Assembly: GCA_016841245.1 (NCBI GenBank)
Contig: JAENZN010000010.1
Coordinates: forward strand, 56,076-120,075
DNA: 64,000 bases
Reading direction: 5' to 3'
Source: Syntrophomonas sp.
GTDB lineage: Bacteria > Bacillota > Syntrophomonadia > Syntrophomonadales > Syntrophomonadaceae
Shown here piece by piece: positions 27,946 through 37,446 of the stretch. The notes below the pieces were generated by a model. That model did no database searches. It was given only the letters and a program-made list of their open reading frames with translations, and was not told the origin of the DNA. Position numbers and translations under genes: made by a program. The first letter of the stretch is position 1. Each line of letters begins with the position of its first letter.

Positions 27946-28851
27946 TTAAGGCAAGAACAGCATAGGATCCAGGGGAGTATCATATTTATAAATGGTAAAG
28001 TGCAGGTGAGGTCCGGTACTCCTGCCGCTGCTCCCCAGAGTTGCTATGACATCTCCTTTTTTAACCTGCTCGCCTTCCTGTACCAGAAGTCGATAATTAT
28101 GCCCATACATGGTCTTAAATCCATATCCATGGTCTATAGTAATGGTTCGCCCATAGGCGCCCAACCACCCGGCTTGAATTACAATGCCATCCGCCGCAGC
28201 CACTATATCACAGCCCACATTGTTAGCTATATCTATCCCATTGTGGTAGGATTCACTTTGCCCTCCGAAGGGGGATGACCTCCAGCCAAAATATGAAGTG
28301 ATTTCACCAGAAACCGGCCATTGGTTGGGCATACTTCTAAAATACTCCAAGTCATTGCTTACTCTAGCCAGCAGTTCGTCTACTTCCTTCTCCTGCCGGT
28401 CCATCTCGGTCTTGACCCATTGTGCTCTTTCCAGTTCATCCATGTCGTACCGGGCACTGCACACCCAATCCTGTCCACCTTGCCCGCCTCTAGAAGGAGT
28501 TGTTTCCTCATTGCTTTCAGTGCTTATTCCCATCATTTCCTTAAGCTTCGCCTGCTTCTCTTTAATCAACAGTTGCTGCTCTTCCATTCGTTCCAGTTCT
28601 TTGGCAAGATTGTGAATAGTAGTGGTCTGTTCGGAGTTAGTAGCCTTAAGTGCGTCGACTTTCTGTATATCATCCTGGCTTTTACAGAACAAATAACTGA
28701 TGGTAAAAGAAGCGGAAACGAAGATTAGCACCCCGGCAGCAATTGACATCACTAGTCTGGTAGACAAATTTATTCTTTTGGTTCCGTCAGCATTTTGTGG
28801 TATTAACAGCAGGGTATATTTCTTGTTTTTCCTTTTCCATGTCTTTTTCAT
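27946..28851 (-). CDS. Membrane-anchored M23 (LytM) peptidase
   Basis: This 301-residue protein has a cytoplasmic basic start, one membrane segment (about residues 31-51), a coiled coil (about 65-110, LAKELERMEEQQLLIKEKQ) and a C-terminal M23 domain. The zinc motifs HNGIDIA and HLHF and the middle YGHNY are intact, so it should be catalytically active on peptidoglycan. It pairs with bactofilin downstream and lies on the origin side next to parB. Confidence 0.9.
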   Translation of the reverse strand: MKKTWKRKNKKYTLLLIPQNADGTKRINLSTRLVMSIAAGVLIFVSASFTISYLFCKSQDDIQKVDALKATNSEQTTTIHNLAKELERMEEQQLLIKEKQAKLKEMMGISTESNEETTPSRGGQGGQDWVCSARYDMDELERAQWVKTEMDRQEKEVDELLARVSNDLEYFRSMPNQWPVSGEITSYFGWRSSPFGGQSESYHNGIDIANNVGCDIVAAADGIVIQAGWLGAYGRTITIDHGYGFKTMYGHNYRLLVQEGEQVKKGDVIATLGSSGRSTGPHLHFTIYKYDTPLDPMLFLP

Positions 28852-28923
28852 CTTCGGCCTCTATGTCAATTTATTAATAACCTTTATTGCTTGTAAGTAC
28901 GCACCAACATCACATCTCACTCT

Positions 28924-28982
28924 AAATTATGTCACAATGAAACGAAGGCACCTTCATTACTCCGGCCCGGGGCAGTACTCCA
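28924..28982 (+). repeat. Intergenic palindromic repeat, copy 6
   Basis: AATTATGTCACAATGAAACG, AAGGCACCTTCATTACTCC and GGCCCGGGGCAGTACTCC match the family layout: a variable AATG-rich left half followed by a GC-rich palindrome and AGTACTC. Confidence 0.55.
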
Positions 28983-29213
28983 TCATCGTTTGTGAGTATT
29001 CCCAGATTCCAAGTTGCTCCCTTCGAAATGTTAGCGCTCAAGAAACATAGCCTGGCTACAAGGCAACCCCCTCGAAAGAAGCTGGTGTTGTTTTATAACA
29101 ATAGTACCAGCTATGCTGCCTCTTGTAAATCTCCCGAAGTCTTGCCCGAGGGGCTCTCTACCCGCAGGTTGCCTTTATGCACGCCTTTGTCAACCATCTT
29201 TAGGAGGCGCTAA

Positions 29214-29229
29214 TGTTTCACGTGAAACA
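29214..29229. promoter_or_regulatory. Perfect parS centromere site
   Basis: TGTTTCACGTGAAACA is the exact consensus parS bound by ParB/Spo0J. It sits 18 bp after the parB stop codon. The palindrome extends perfectly outward by seven bases on each side (29207-29236, GCGCTAA...TTAGCGC), so the RNA could also form a strong hairpin at the end of the parB transcript. Confidence 0.95.
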
Positions 29230-29246
29230 TTAGCGCTGATCCGGAT

Positions 29247-30098
29247 TTAAATTCCAATAATATCGCATATTCTCTCCAGATCATCCAGACTATAATACTC
29301 GATAATAATTTTTCCTCCCTTTTTTCCACTGGACACTTCTGCCCTGGTTCCCAGACACATCTGAATCTTTTCCTCCAGATCCTTAATCTCCGCGCTCTTT
29401 TTCTGTCTCTGGGCTTTTAGCTCACCTTCCCCTGCCCGTGATTTTTTCACGCTGTTCTCTATTTGACGAACAGATATCTTGTCTTCCACTATGGCGTTAG
29501 CCATCTTGATCCTATCTTTTTCATTGCCTATTGCTAATAACGCCCGTGCATGACCCGCAGTTAGTTTACGCTGTTCTAATAGTTTCAATACTTCTTCTGG
29601 AAGACTCAGTATCCTAACCGTATTGGCAATGTGTGACCGGCTCTTACCTATACGTATTGATAGTGATTCCTGGGTGTATTCGTGCCTATCCATCATGCTT
29701 TTATAAGCTCGTGCTTCTTCAACAACTGTCAAATCATCCCGCTGGAGATTTTCTATAAGTGATATCTCCGCAGCTTCCTCTTCACTTATTTCCTTAACAA
29801 TTGCTGGCAACGACTTCAATCCCACCATCTGAGCAGCTCTCCAACGCCTTTCTCCGGCGATTATTTCATAGCCCTCTTCATGTGGTTTAACCAGTATGGG
29901 CTGTAGTAAGCCATGCTCCTTAATCGAACTTGCTAACTCTATTAATGAGTCTTCTTTAAAAAAACTGCGCGGTTGATCTGCTCTAGCCTTAACCTGGTTA
30001 ACCTCAATCTCCTGCATATTATCGCCATCATAAATAGTATTGTTAGAGGATAACAGCGCATCCAGTCCTCTTCCTAAACCTCTTTCCTTCTTAGGCAC
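29247..30098 (-). CDS. parB: Chromosome partitioning protein ParB (Spo0J)
   Basis: ParB loads at parS and slides as a CTP-dependent clamp to organise origins. The 283-residue protein has the arginine-rich GERRWRAAQMVG CTP motif, the preceding HGLLQPILV segment, the helix-turn-helix (YTQESLSIRIGKSRSHIANT) and a C-terminal dimerisation region. It overlaps the end of parA by 8 bp. A perfect parS lies just downstream. Confidence 0.96.
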   Translation of the reverse strand: MPKKERGLGRGLDALLSSNNTIYDGDNMQEIEVNQVKARADQPRSFFKEDSLIELASSIKEHGLLQPILVKPHEEGYEIIAGERRWRAAQMVGLKSLPAIVKEISEEEAAEISLIENLQRDDLTVVEEARAYKSMMDRHEYTQESLSIRIGKSRSHIANTVRILSLPEEVLKLLEQRKLTAGHARALLAIGNEKDRIKMANAIVEDKISVRQIENSVKKSRAGEGELKAQRQKKSAEIKDLEEKIQMCLGTRAEVSSGKKGGKIIIEYYSLDDLERICDIIGI

Positions 30099-30852
30099 GT
30101 TTTACCACCTCCACCGCTAAATCCTGATATACTTCGGCGCCCTTGGACCTGGGATCGTAAACCACTATCGGCTTTCCATGACTGGGCGCTTCACTTAATC
30201 GAACATTTCTGGGAATAATAGTACGATACACCTGCCTTTTAAAGTGAGTTTTCACTTGATCAACCACCTGAATCGATAGGTTGGTCCTGGCATCAAACAT
30301 GGTAAAAACAATTCCCTCTATATTCAGGTCTCTATTTATTCTCTTTTTTACTAGCGATATAGTATTAATTAGCTGGCTCAATCCTTCCAGAGCATAATAT
30401 TCGCACTGGAGAGGAATGATCACTGATTTGCTGGCATTCAGTGCATTTAAAGTCAATATGCCAAGGGAGGGTGGACAATCAATAAATATCCAATCATATT
30501 CATCCTTTATTGGTTGAATAGCCTCTTTCAAGTAATTCTCCCGGTAATCCCGGCTCGCCAATTCCACTTCTGCTCCGGCTAGTTGAATTGTTGCTGGTAT
30601 AATATCCAGATTCCTTACTCTAGTACTGCAGATAACCTCTTTAATGGGTACTTCATTGACAATAAGGTCATAGACACAGTACCTCAGCCTATCTCGATTA
30701 ATACCCAGCCCGCTGCTGGCGTTCCCCTGCGGGTCGCTATCTATCACCAAGGTCTTATATCCTTTTAGGGCAATACAAGCTGCCAGGTTAATAGCGGTAG
30801 TTGTTTTGCCAACTCCCCCTTTTTGATTTGCTACCGAAATAACTTTTCCCAT
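30091..30852 (-). CDS. parA: Chromosome partitioning ATPase ParA (Soj)
   Basis: This deviant Walker ATPase works with ParB in origin segregation and modulates DnaA. From ATG 30852 it has 253 residues starting MGKVISVANQKGGVGKTTTA, with the signature lysine Lys11 in KGGVGKT. DSDPQGN and the D-box FIDCPPSLG are present. TTG 30861 is a possible alternative start with a nearer AAGGAAGGG. The longer open frame to 30951 has no family match in its extra part. Confidence 0.95.
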   Translation of the reverse strand: MGKVISVANQKGGVGKTTTAINLAACIALKGYKTLVIDSDPQGNASSGLGINRDRLRYCVYDLIVNEVPIKEVICSTRVRNLDIIPATIQLAGAEVELASRDYRENYLKEAIQPIKDEYDWIFIDCPPSLGILTLNALNASKSVIIPLQCEYYALEGLSQLINTISLVKKRINRDLNIEGIVFTMFDARTNLSIQVVDQVKTHFKRQVYRTIIPRNVRLSEAPSHGKPIVVYDPRSKGAEVYQDLAVEVVKRA

Positions 30853-31492
30853 ACTAGCCAAATCACCCTTCCTTATTACCATTGAGCTAACTAGACTCTC
30901 GCCCTTATCTGCTGCAGTGAATTGGTGTTTGCGATCAGTATAACACTTCATTAACCACGGTACAGGGTAGCCCCCCAGGTTTCACCGTTACCTCTGACAC
31001 GCAAAACAGCCTCATTACAGGTATACCTCGACCGCTCTCATTCGAAGACGGTGTCCAATACCACAAAAATTGTTTTCATCCTACTAATCAATATCTCTTC
31101 ACTATCTGTTATTATATCAAAGATGGCTATTAATTGATTAAAAAGTAGCTTTTCCCTATCTATTTTTTCCCTTTATCCACATACTACCATTAAGTTGTGC
31201 CCGAACAAATCATACGCAGGTGCCTGATTTGTTCTGTGGAAAATCATTATGTCAACCTGCCCTTCCATCTTTGCATTCACTCCATATAGGATTATGGTCC
31301 TGTGTTTCAAGCACTAAATCAAGCTACACCTCCATTGATGACGTTACTATGCTTTTCTATCTGAACTAACCCCCACAGGCGGGTTGCTCTTGATCCTTTT
31401 CCGGTAATAATTAATCCATCGAATAAGCCAATAAAAAAAGGCTGCTATCTCACTTAAGATTAACAGCCTCGCTTCGCATTGTCGATTTACTC
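30853..31492. other. Intergenic region between parA and noc
   Basis: No coding frame is supported. One DnaA box TTATCCACA lies at 31173-31181 and the noc terminator at 31433-31470. The rest is unassigned and may include the parA-parB promoter. Confidence 0.55.
31433..31470 (-). terminator. Terminator of noc
   Basis: On the minus strand AGGCTGTTAATC and a partly complementary GATAGCAGCCT form a stem followed by seven T residues, 23 bp after the noc stop codon. Confidence 0.75.
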
Positions 31493-32353
31493 CTAACTTC
31501 CAGGAATTTTTCTCAGGTTTTTTCTGGTTTTCGCAATCTTAATGGTTATTTCATATTGCTCTTCCAGGTCTCTTTCCTCCATGACGATATCAACTCCCGT
31601 TTGCCGTGCCCTTTTTATGGTTTCTCTAATAGTGTTAAGAAATATTCTGGCATCTCTTATAATCATCGAAACATTTTGATTGCTGTTGCTTCGTTTACTC
31701 TCCCCGGGAATATTATTGCGACTCAATTTATCAACCAGTTCCTCGGTCTCTTTAACGGTCAACTCTTTTTCAAATATCTGCCTAATAACTTCCATTTGAG
31801 TCTCAGCATTATTGATTTTTAATAGTGCCCTCGCATGTCTTTCCGATACCACTGCCGGCTCTATCATTTCTTTGACGGCTTCGGGCAGTTTTAATATCCT
31901 CAGTTTATTTGCTATAGCGGACTGACTGCGCCCTATTTTCCTGGCCAATTCATCCTGGGTCATGCCAAACTGGTTTATAAGAATATTATACGCATTTGCT
32001 TCCTCAAAATAATTTAATTCTTTCCGCTGTATGTTTTCAATTAATGATACTGCCGCTGCCTTTTCATCGTTCATTTCCTGAACCACTGATTGTATCTCTT
32101 TCATTCCCAGCATGCAGCATGCTCTATATCTTCTCTCTCCGGCCACAATCTGATACCCATCTTCTACAGCTCGGACTACTATTGGCTGTATCAAACCATA
32201 AGCTCTTATAGATTTGGCAAGATCGATCAGCTCGTTTTCGTCAAACTCATGTCGGGGTTGATAGGGGTTGCGCTGGATCTTTTCCAGCGGAATATCTATG
32301 ATTTCCATGTTTTTGCTTTTTTCCACCATCCAGGGCCAGTTTCTTTTGCTCAT
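31493..32353 (-). CDS. noc: Nucleoid occlusion protein Noc (ParB family)
   Basis: Noc binds its own sites across the chromosome and, with CTP, bridges DNA to membrane to block division over the nucleoid. This 286-residue ParB-like protein has IPLEKIQRNPYQPRHEF, GERRYRACCMLG and the helix-turn-helix MTQDELARKIGRSQSAIANK. It is distinguished from ParB by position between rsmG and parA, the standard noc locus. AAAGGAG precedes ATG 32353. A perfect Noc-binding site lies at 19122-19137, supporting the assignment. Confidence 0.9.
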   Translation of the reverse strand: MSKRNWPWMVEKSKNMEIIDIPLEKIQRNPYQPRHEFDENELIDLAKSIRAYGLIQPIVVRAVEDGYQIVAGERRYRACCMLGMKEIQSVVQEMNDEKAAAVSLIENIQRKELNYFEEANAYNILINQFGMTQDELARKIGRSQSAIANKLRILKLPEAVKEMIEPAVVSERHARALLKINNAETQMEVIRQIFEKELTVKETEELVDKLSRNNIPGESKRSNSNQNVSMIIRDARIFLNTIRETIKRARQTGVDIVMEERDLEEQYEITIKIAKTRKNLRKIPGS

Positions 32354-32366
32354 TTACAAAACTCCT

Positions 32367-33014
32367 TTACAAAGGCCTCTTAACCGGTAAACCTGTTCGT
32401 CGCGGATATTTTTCAGGGGTTGGCTGAATCTTCCTTATTTGAATAATGGCTCTTTGTCTACCTCCCCCAATTTTGTATAGATGGATATCCTCTACTTTTC
32501 CTCCCAGCACCTGCAGCGCATTTTGGGACTGCTCGATTTCCTCTTCGTACCTGGGCCCTTTCCATAAAAATACCATTCCTCCCACCTGGGTAAGGGGCAG
32601 GCAATATTCTATAATCACTCGCATGGCCGCAACGGCTCGGCTGGCAGATACATCATATTGTTCCCGATAATCTTTATGGTGCCCAATCTCCTCTGCTCTG
32701 CCTCTTATAACTTGTACCTGGTTGATTTTTAGCATTTCGATAGTTTGCTGAAGAAAATTGCATTTCTTTAGCTCGGATTCCAGCAGCGTGTATTCGTTAT
32801 CCTGACAGTACATGGCCATTATTAGCCCAGGAAACCCTGCTCCACTTCCCACATCAATAATCTTTTGCTTCTTTAGCTGCCACCGTTCAAAAACCTTTTT
32901 ACTATCTTCGATGTGCAGATCAAGCTCTTCCTCAATAGTTCTTCTGCTAACCAGATTGGTCTTATCATTTTCCTCCAGCAAATATTTCTTGTATATCTTT
33001 ACATTATTTTCCAT
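32367..33014 (-). CDS. rsmG: 16S rRNA (guanine-N7)-methyltransferase RsmG
   Basis: RsmG methylates G527 of 16S rRNA using SAM; its loss gives low-level streptomycin resistance in other species. The 215-residue sequence has IIDVGSGAGFPGL as SAM site and SRAVAAM and LWKGPR motifs. It starts 8 bp after mnmG and ends 13 bp before noc, in the classical gid operon. Confidence 0.95.
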   Translation of the reverse strand: MENNVKIYKKYLLEENDKTNLVSRRTIEEELDLHIEDSKKVFERWQLKKQKIIDVGSGAGFPGLIMAMYCQDNEYTLLESELKKCNFLQQTIEMLKINQVQVIRGRAEEIGHHKDYREQYDVSASRAVAAMRVIIEYCLPLTQVGGMVFLWKGPRYEEEIEQSQNALQVLGGKVEDIHLYKIGGGRQRAIIQIRKIQPTPEKYPRRTGLPVKRPL

Positions 33015-33022
33015 GAGCTAGC

Positions 33023-34897
33023 CTAATTCCTTCTTTTCTTTTCTAAAAAAATATATAGTACATTGATATCCGCAGGATTTACTCCGGTAATACGAGATGC
33101 CTGACCCATTGAAGTAGGTTTAACCTCCTGGAGTCGTTGTCTGGCCTCGTTGGCCAAGCCATAAACCTCATCATAGTCTACATCTGAAGGAATTTTTCTA
33201 TTCTCCATTCTTTCAAATTTTTTTACTTGTTCTAGCTGTTTAGCGATATATCCTTCATATTTTGATTGAATTTCTATCTGTTCGGAAATATCATGATCCA
33301 GCGGTTCAATCCAGTTCATTATTTCAAAATCCACTAGATGTATTTCCGGTCTCTTTAATAATTCCCATAAGGATACCCGGTCTTTTATGGTAGCGCTCCC
33401 CATCCGTGTAAGAAATGCAGTCATTTCCTCATCGGCCGGTGTAAAGTTGGTTTCCTGGAATGCTGTTCGTGCGTTTTCTAGAGACTCCATTTTTCTATTA
33501 AACAAATTCCAGCGCGTATCATCGACCAGTCCAATTTCCCGGCCTCTCCCGGTAAGCCTGATATCTGCATTGTCCTGTCTTAACAGCAGTCTATATTCAG
33601 CTCGAGAGGTTAATAGACGGTAGGGTTCATCAATTTCTTTGTTGACCAGATCATCTATCAGCACGCCAATATAGGCTTCATTTCTCTTTAATATAAATGG
33701 TTCTTTTTCCTGAACTTTCAGCGCTGCATTTATTCCCGCAATTAAGCCTTGGGCGGCGGCTTCTTCATAGCCGGAAGTACCGTTAATTTGGCCAGCCGTA
33801 AACAAACCTTCTACCCTTTTGGTTTCCAGACTTAATTTCAATTGCGAGGGAGGAACATAATCATACTCTATAGCGTATCCGGTCCTCATCATACGTACAT
33901 TTTCCAGCCCGGGTATGCTTCTTAACACTGCCATTTGAACATCTTCCGGCAGGCTGGTATTTAAACCCTGAACATACATCTCATCTGTATGTCTACCTTC
34001 TGGTTCTACAAACAACTGATGAGCATCCTTGTGTGAAAAACGAACCACTTTATCCTCAAAAGAAGGACAATATCTAGGGCCCCGTCCTTTAATTACCCCG
34101 GTAAACAATGGCGCCCTCTCAATATTATCCATTACAATCCGATGAGTCTCAGGCGTACTGTGAGTTAACCAGCATGACATCTGCTGCCTTTTTTCCTTCG
34201 TACTAATAAATGAAAAATTCAATACTCTCTCATCCCCTGGTTGTTCAATCATTTTAGAAAAATCCACTGATCTTCGGTTGATACGGGGGGGGGTACCGGT
34301 TTTAAACCGACCCAGCCTTATCCCATTATTTATCAAACTGGCAGATAATTTTATAGCCGGGAACTGGTTGCCGGGGCCTCCATCGTACATTACGTCACCT
34401 ATGATGATGCGCCCCTTTAGATAGGTACCGGATGTAATTACCACACACCGGCATTTATATCTGGCTCCAGTTTTGGTGATTACTCCGGTTATTCTATTTT
34501 CACTGGTTTCAATATCTTGTATTTCAGCCATTAAAACATCCAGCTTTTCCTGCGCCAGCAGTGTCCTAAGCATTTCCCGGTAATATTCGAGCTTGTCAGC
34601 CTGAGCCCTTAGAGCCTGAACCGCAGGCCCCTTCCCGGTATTAATTACACGCATTTGTATATGAGATTTATCAATGTTTATTGCCATTTCTCCCCCCAGT
34701 GCATCGATCTCTCTCACTACCTGTGCTTTAGCTGGTCCTCCAATGGATGGATTACATGGCATTAAAGCTATATGTTCCATGCTCAAGGTGCATAACAGGG
34801 TTTTACAGCCCATTCGGGCAGAAGCAAGGGCAGCCTCACAACCAGCATGCCCCGCACCTATTACAATAACTTCATAGCTACCAGCATTATATATCAT
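33023..34897 (-). CDS. mnmG: tRNA uridine-34 carboxymethylaminomethyl modification enzyme MnmG (GidA)
   Basis: MnmG is the FAD-dependent partner of MnmE in modifying U34 of tRNAs. From ATG 34897 it has 624 residues starting [20 protein letters not shown] with the dinucleotide fold, and it contains [11 protein letters not shown] and the C-terminal helical domain ([12 protein letters not shown]). GGGAGGACTAAA fixes the start; the earlier ATG 34921 lacks a good site. It follows mnmE by 34 bp. Confidence 0.96.
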   Translation of the reverse strand: MIYNAGSYEVIVIGAGHAGCEAALASARMGCKTLLCTLSMEHIALMPCNPSIGGPAKAQVVREIDALGGEMAINIDKSHIQMRVINTGKGPAVQALRAQADKLEYYREMLRTLLAQEKLDVLMAEIQDIETSENRITGVITKTGARYKCRCVVITSGTYLKGRIIIGDVMYDGGPGNQFPAIKLSASLINNGIRLGRFKTGTPPRINRRSVDFSKMIEQPGDERVLNFSFISTKEKRQQMSCWLTHSTPETHRIVMDNIERAPLFTGVIKGRGPRYCPSFEDKVVRFSHKDAHQLFVEPEGRHTDEMYVQGLNTSLPEDVQMAVLRSIPGLENVRMMRTGYAIEYDYVPPSQLKLSLETKRVEGLFTAGQINGTSGYEEAAAQGLIAGINAALKVQEKEPFILKRNEAYIGVLIDDLVNKEIDEPYRLLTSRAEYRLLLRQDNADIRLTGRGREIGLVDDTRWNLFNRKMESLENARTAFQETNFTPADEEMTAFLTRMGSATIKDRVSLWELLKRPEIHLVDFEIMNWIEPLDHDISEQIEIQSKYEGYIAKQLEQVKKFERMENRKIPSDVDYDEVYGLANEARQRLQEVKPTSMGQASRITGVNPADINVLYIFLEKKRRN

Positions 34898-34931
34898 TTT
34901 AGTCCTCCCGCTCTTGTTCATTGGGCTATAA

Positions 34932-36314
34932 CTATTTGCCTATGCAGAATTCTTTAAAAATTCGATTAATACTCTCTTCTTTCAAGTTTCTGCCGGTAAT
35001 TTCCCCTAGACTGTCCATAGCGTTTTGTAAATCTACTCCCAGGCAGTCCAAGGAAACTTTTTCCATAGCATCCATAGCTTCCTGGATATAGCGTTTACCC
35101 GCCAATAGGATTTCTTTTTGCCTTAAGCTAACTGCCATTTCAAGATTATCACTATCCATAAAGCCGTTTACGGCCTTTTGTTCTATGATATCTTCTAACT
35201 CTTGTATACCAATGTCTTCTTTTATAGATGCCCATATAACCTTTAATTCCGGAAAATTATCCTTTATCTCTTCTTCACTAATGTTTTTTGCCATCAGGTC
35301 ATCCTTATTAATAAGCACTATAACCCGTTCTTTGTTTTCAATGTCATGATAAATAGCACGATCCAGCTCGTCCATTCCTGCCTCTATATCCAGCAGGAAT
35401 ACTACTAGGTCCGAATCTCTTACCGCTTGTTGGGCTCTGCTTATTCCTATTTGTTCTACTATATCACTGGTTTCTCTAATTCCAGCTGTATCAATGAGTT
35501 TTACCGGGATGCCATTAATATTTATATGCTCTTCTATTAAGTCTCTGGTGGTTCCAGGAATATCAGTTACTATAGCCCTTTCTTTTCTTAGCAAGGCATT
35601 TAGCAAACTCGATTTGCCTACGTTAGGCTTACCGCATATGGCCACACTTATTCCCTCTTTATAAATATCGCCCAGCTCTCCCGCTTTAATCATCTTTTCA
35701 ATACCGACCCTGGTCTTTAATAATAACTGCCGAAGCTGCTCAAAATCAAGGTCACCGACGTCCTCGGAGAAATCCAGGTTGGCTTCTACCAGCATATTAG
35801 CTTCTATCAAGAAATCTTCCAGCTCTTTAACATACTCACTATTCTTCCCTTCTAGTTGCTTCATGGCTAGTTTTAATCCCCGGTCGGTTTTCGCCCGTAT
35901 AATATCTATGACAGCCTCAGCCTGTGCTGCGTCCATTTTACCATTCACAAAAGCCCGCCGGGTAAATTCACCCGGTTCAGCCAATCTAATTCCGGTATTT
36001 AAAACGCTCTCAAGACATCTTCTGGCAGGTATTACTCCCCCATGGCAGCTGATCTCCACCATTTCTTCCCCGGTATAACTCCGGGGTGCCTTCATGGTCG
36101 CAACCAACACCTCATCCAGTCTTCCACCTTCTTCATCTTTCAGCCATCCCAGTGTCATAGTAAATGGTCTTTGCTCCAAAAGATCTTTGCCACTTACCCT
36201 GGCTTGAAAAATCTGCTTCACTTTTTTTATACAGCCTTCTCCGCTAACTCTCACAACAGCGATTCCACCCTCACCAAGTGGTGTTGAGATGGCTCCAATT
36301 ATATCATCCAGCAT
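34932..36314 (-). CDS. mnmE: tRNA modification GTPase MnmE (TrmE)
   Basis: MnmE is a tetrahydrofolate-binding GTPase that works with MnmG on U34 of tRNAs. It has the N-terminal folate domain ([20 protein letters not shown]), the G domain ([25 protein letters not shown]) and the conserved C-terminal CIGK. ATG 36314 is preferred, with AGGAG 9 bp away; ATG 36323 would sit 1 bp from it. First gene of the mnmE-mnmG-rsmG-noc run. Confidence 0.96.
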   Translation of the reverse strand: MLDDIIGAISTPLGEGGIAVVRVSGEGCIKKVKQIFQARVSGKDLLEQRPFTMTLGWLKDEEGGRLDEVLVATMKAPRSYTGEEMVEISCHGGVIPARRCLESVLNTGIRLAEPGEFTRRAFVNGKMDAAQAEAVIDIIRAKTDRGLKLAMKQLEGKNSEYVKELEDFLIEANMLVEANLDFSEDVGDLDFEQLRQLLLKTRVGIEKMIKAGELGDIYKEGISVAICGKPNVGKSSLLNALLRKERAIVTDIPGTTRDLIEEHININGIPVKLIDTAGIRETSDIVEQIGISRAQQAVRDSDLVVFLLDIEAGMDELDRAIYHDIENKERVIVLINKDDLMAKNISEEEIKDNFPELKVIWASIKEDIGIQELEDIIEQKAVNGFMDSDNLEMAVSLRQKEILLAGKRYIQEAMDAMEKVSLDCLGVDLQNAMDSLGEITGRNLKEESINRIFKEFCIGK

Positions 36315-36395
36315 TAATTCCATACTCCTATCGGGTTTTTTGCCGTTTATTTAATTTTTATAACTCCAGTTATAAAAAGTATTTACCAGTACTTT

Positions 36396-36773
36396 GATTC
36401 CACTGCAAAAACCCTTAAGATAACTCTATTGAATGCCTAAATATTCAGGAGGCATTAGCGAAACATGATAGAACCACCTACCTTTCACAACTACGGTTAC
36501 TCCCCCGAACCGGGACAACTGATGTGCATTCACTTCGTTGCTGCACTATTAAGGTTGCTGATGCTTTTGTTGGTCACTATTAAGTTTGCGGGCACAACTG
36601 TTCTTGCGTTATCACCTCACCAATACGTTTGCGAGATGGCATTTGAACACAGCTGTTAATCTGCCCGATATCCTATTTGCTATGAGGCCAGCAGTTGGTG
36701 TTTTCCATGCGGTGACTGACGACGGCATATTTATGCATTCAAAATCACCAATATTACTTTTGGCAGTTGAATC
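36396..36773. mobile_element. MITE-like element, long copy carrying a palindromic repeat
   Basis: The left end GATTCCACTGCAAAAACCC and the right end (as its complement, GATTCAACTGCCAAAAGTAA) are imperfect inverted repeats. Subterminal segments AATATTCAGGAGGCATT on the left and GACTGACGACGGCATAT on the right match the 55.0 kb copy in inverted orientation. Inside, at about 36.47-36.56 kb, is a complete palindromic repeat almost identical to the 19.3 kb one. No target duplication was found. There is no transposase, so movement would depend on one elsewhere. Confidence 0.75.
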
Positions 36774-36787
36774 GTAATGTATATCAT

Positions 36788-36818
36788 AAAAAAAGACCCT
36801 CGCAAGGGTCTTTTTTTT
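36788..36818 (-). terminator. Terminator of the yidC-jag operon
   Basis: GACCCT and AGGGTC pair around CGCA with A-runs and T-runs on both sides, so it can work in either direction. It overlaps the jag stop codon. Confidence 0.85.
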
Positions 36819-37446
36819 ACTTCTTCATTGTTATAACCACCTTGCGATTTGGCTCATCCCCGGTTGAGTAAGTGGTAACCTGTGGGTCGCCCTGCAGCAC
36901 AGTATGTATGATCCTTCTCTCCTGCGGGCTCATCGGCCTCATAACAACATTCTTATGTGTAGTTTTTACTTTATCGGATAATTTTATAGCCAGTTTTTCC
37001 AGGGATTTTTCCTTTTTCCTTCGATAGTCCTCCACATCCAGTACTATCCGAAGTTTTTCTTCTCTGCTTTTATTTACTATCAAACTGGTCATATACTGCA
37101 ATGCATTGAGCGTTTCGCCCTTCCTTCCTATTACTAGGCCCATATCTTTCCCAATGATATTGATCCTTACTTTTTCCTTATCCCACTCGACCCGTTCTAT
37201 TTTATAATCGATTTTCATTTTATCCAGCAAGTCCACCAAAACTTTTTTTACATCTTCTTCCGGTTTCTCTCTCAGCGTTACCTTAATTATAGCTGGCTTT
37301 TTACCTACTATCCCTAATATTCCTTTATTAGGTTCTTCCACTACTTCTATTATTACATCATCTATTTCACAACCTAATTCATCCAACGCTGCCTTAATTG
37401 CTTCATCAACGCTTTTTCCTCTTTTTTCTATCGCGTGAGCTTCCAT
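36817..37446 (-). CDS. jag: SpoIIIJ-associated RNA-binding protein Jag (KhpB/EloR)
   Basis: This 209-residue protein has an N-terminal Jag_N domain (MEAHAIEKRGKSVDEAIKAA), a KH domain with GRKGETLNALQYM and a C-terminal R3H domain ending PNRKVVITMKK. In relatives it binds RNA and influences cell elongation and sporulation. ATG 37446 follows GGAGGAAAGAAAATA. The start lies inside the yidC coding region, with a 41-bp overlap, so translation of the two is coupled. A longer in-frame start at 37545 is not needed. Confidence 0.93.
   Translation of the reverse strand: MEAHAIEKRGKSVDEAIKAALDELGCEIDDVIIEVVEEPNKGILGIVGKKPAIIKVTLREKPEEDVKKVLVDLLDKMKIDYKIERVEWDKEKVRINIIGKDMGLVIGRKGETLNALQYMTSLIVNKSREEKLRIVLDVEDYRRKKEKSLEKLAIKLSDKVKTTHKNVVMRPMSPQERRIIHTVLQGDPQVTTYSTGDEPNRKVVITMKK

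Larger units (their letters stand above)
28852..29246. other. Intergenic region between the M23 gene and parB
   Basis: These 395 bp carry a palindromic repeat (28924-28982), an unassigned stretch (29000-29200) with short inverted segments, and the parS palindrome (29207-29236). No coding frame is supported. Confidence 0.55.

Noticed and set aside
30862..30951. N-terminal extension of ParA to 30951
   Set aside because: The family begins at MGKVISVANQKGG; the extra 30 codons have no ribosome site and no similarity to ParA.
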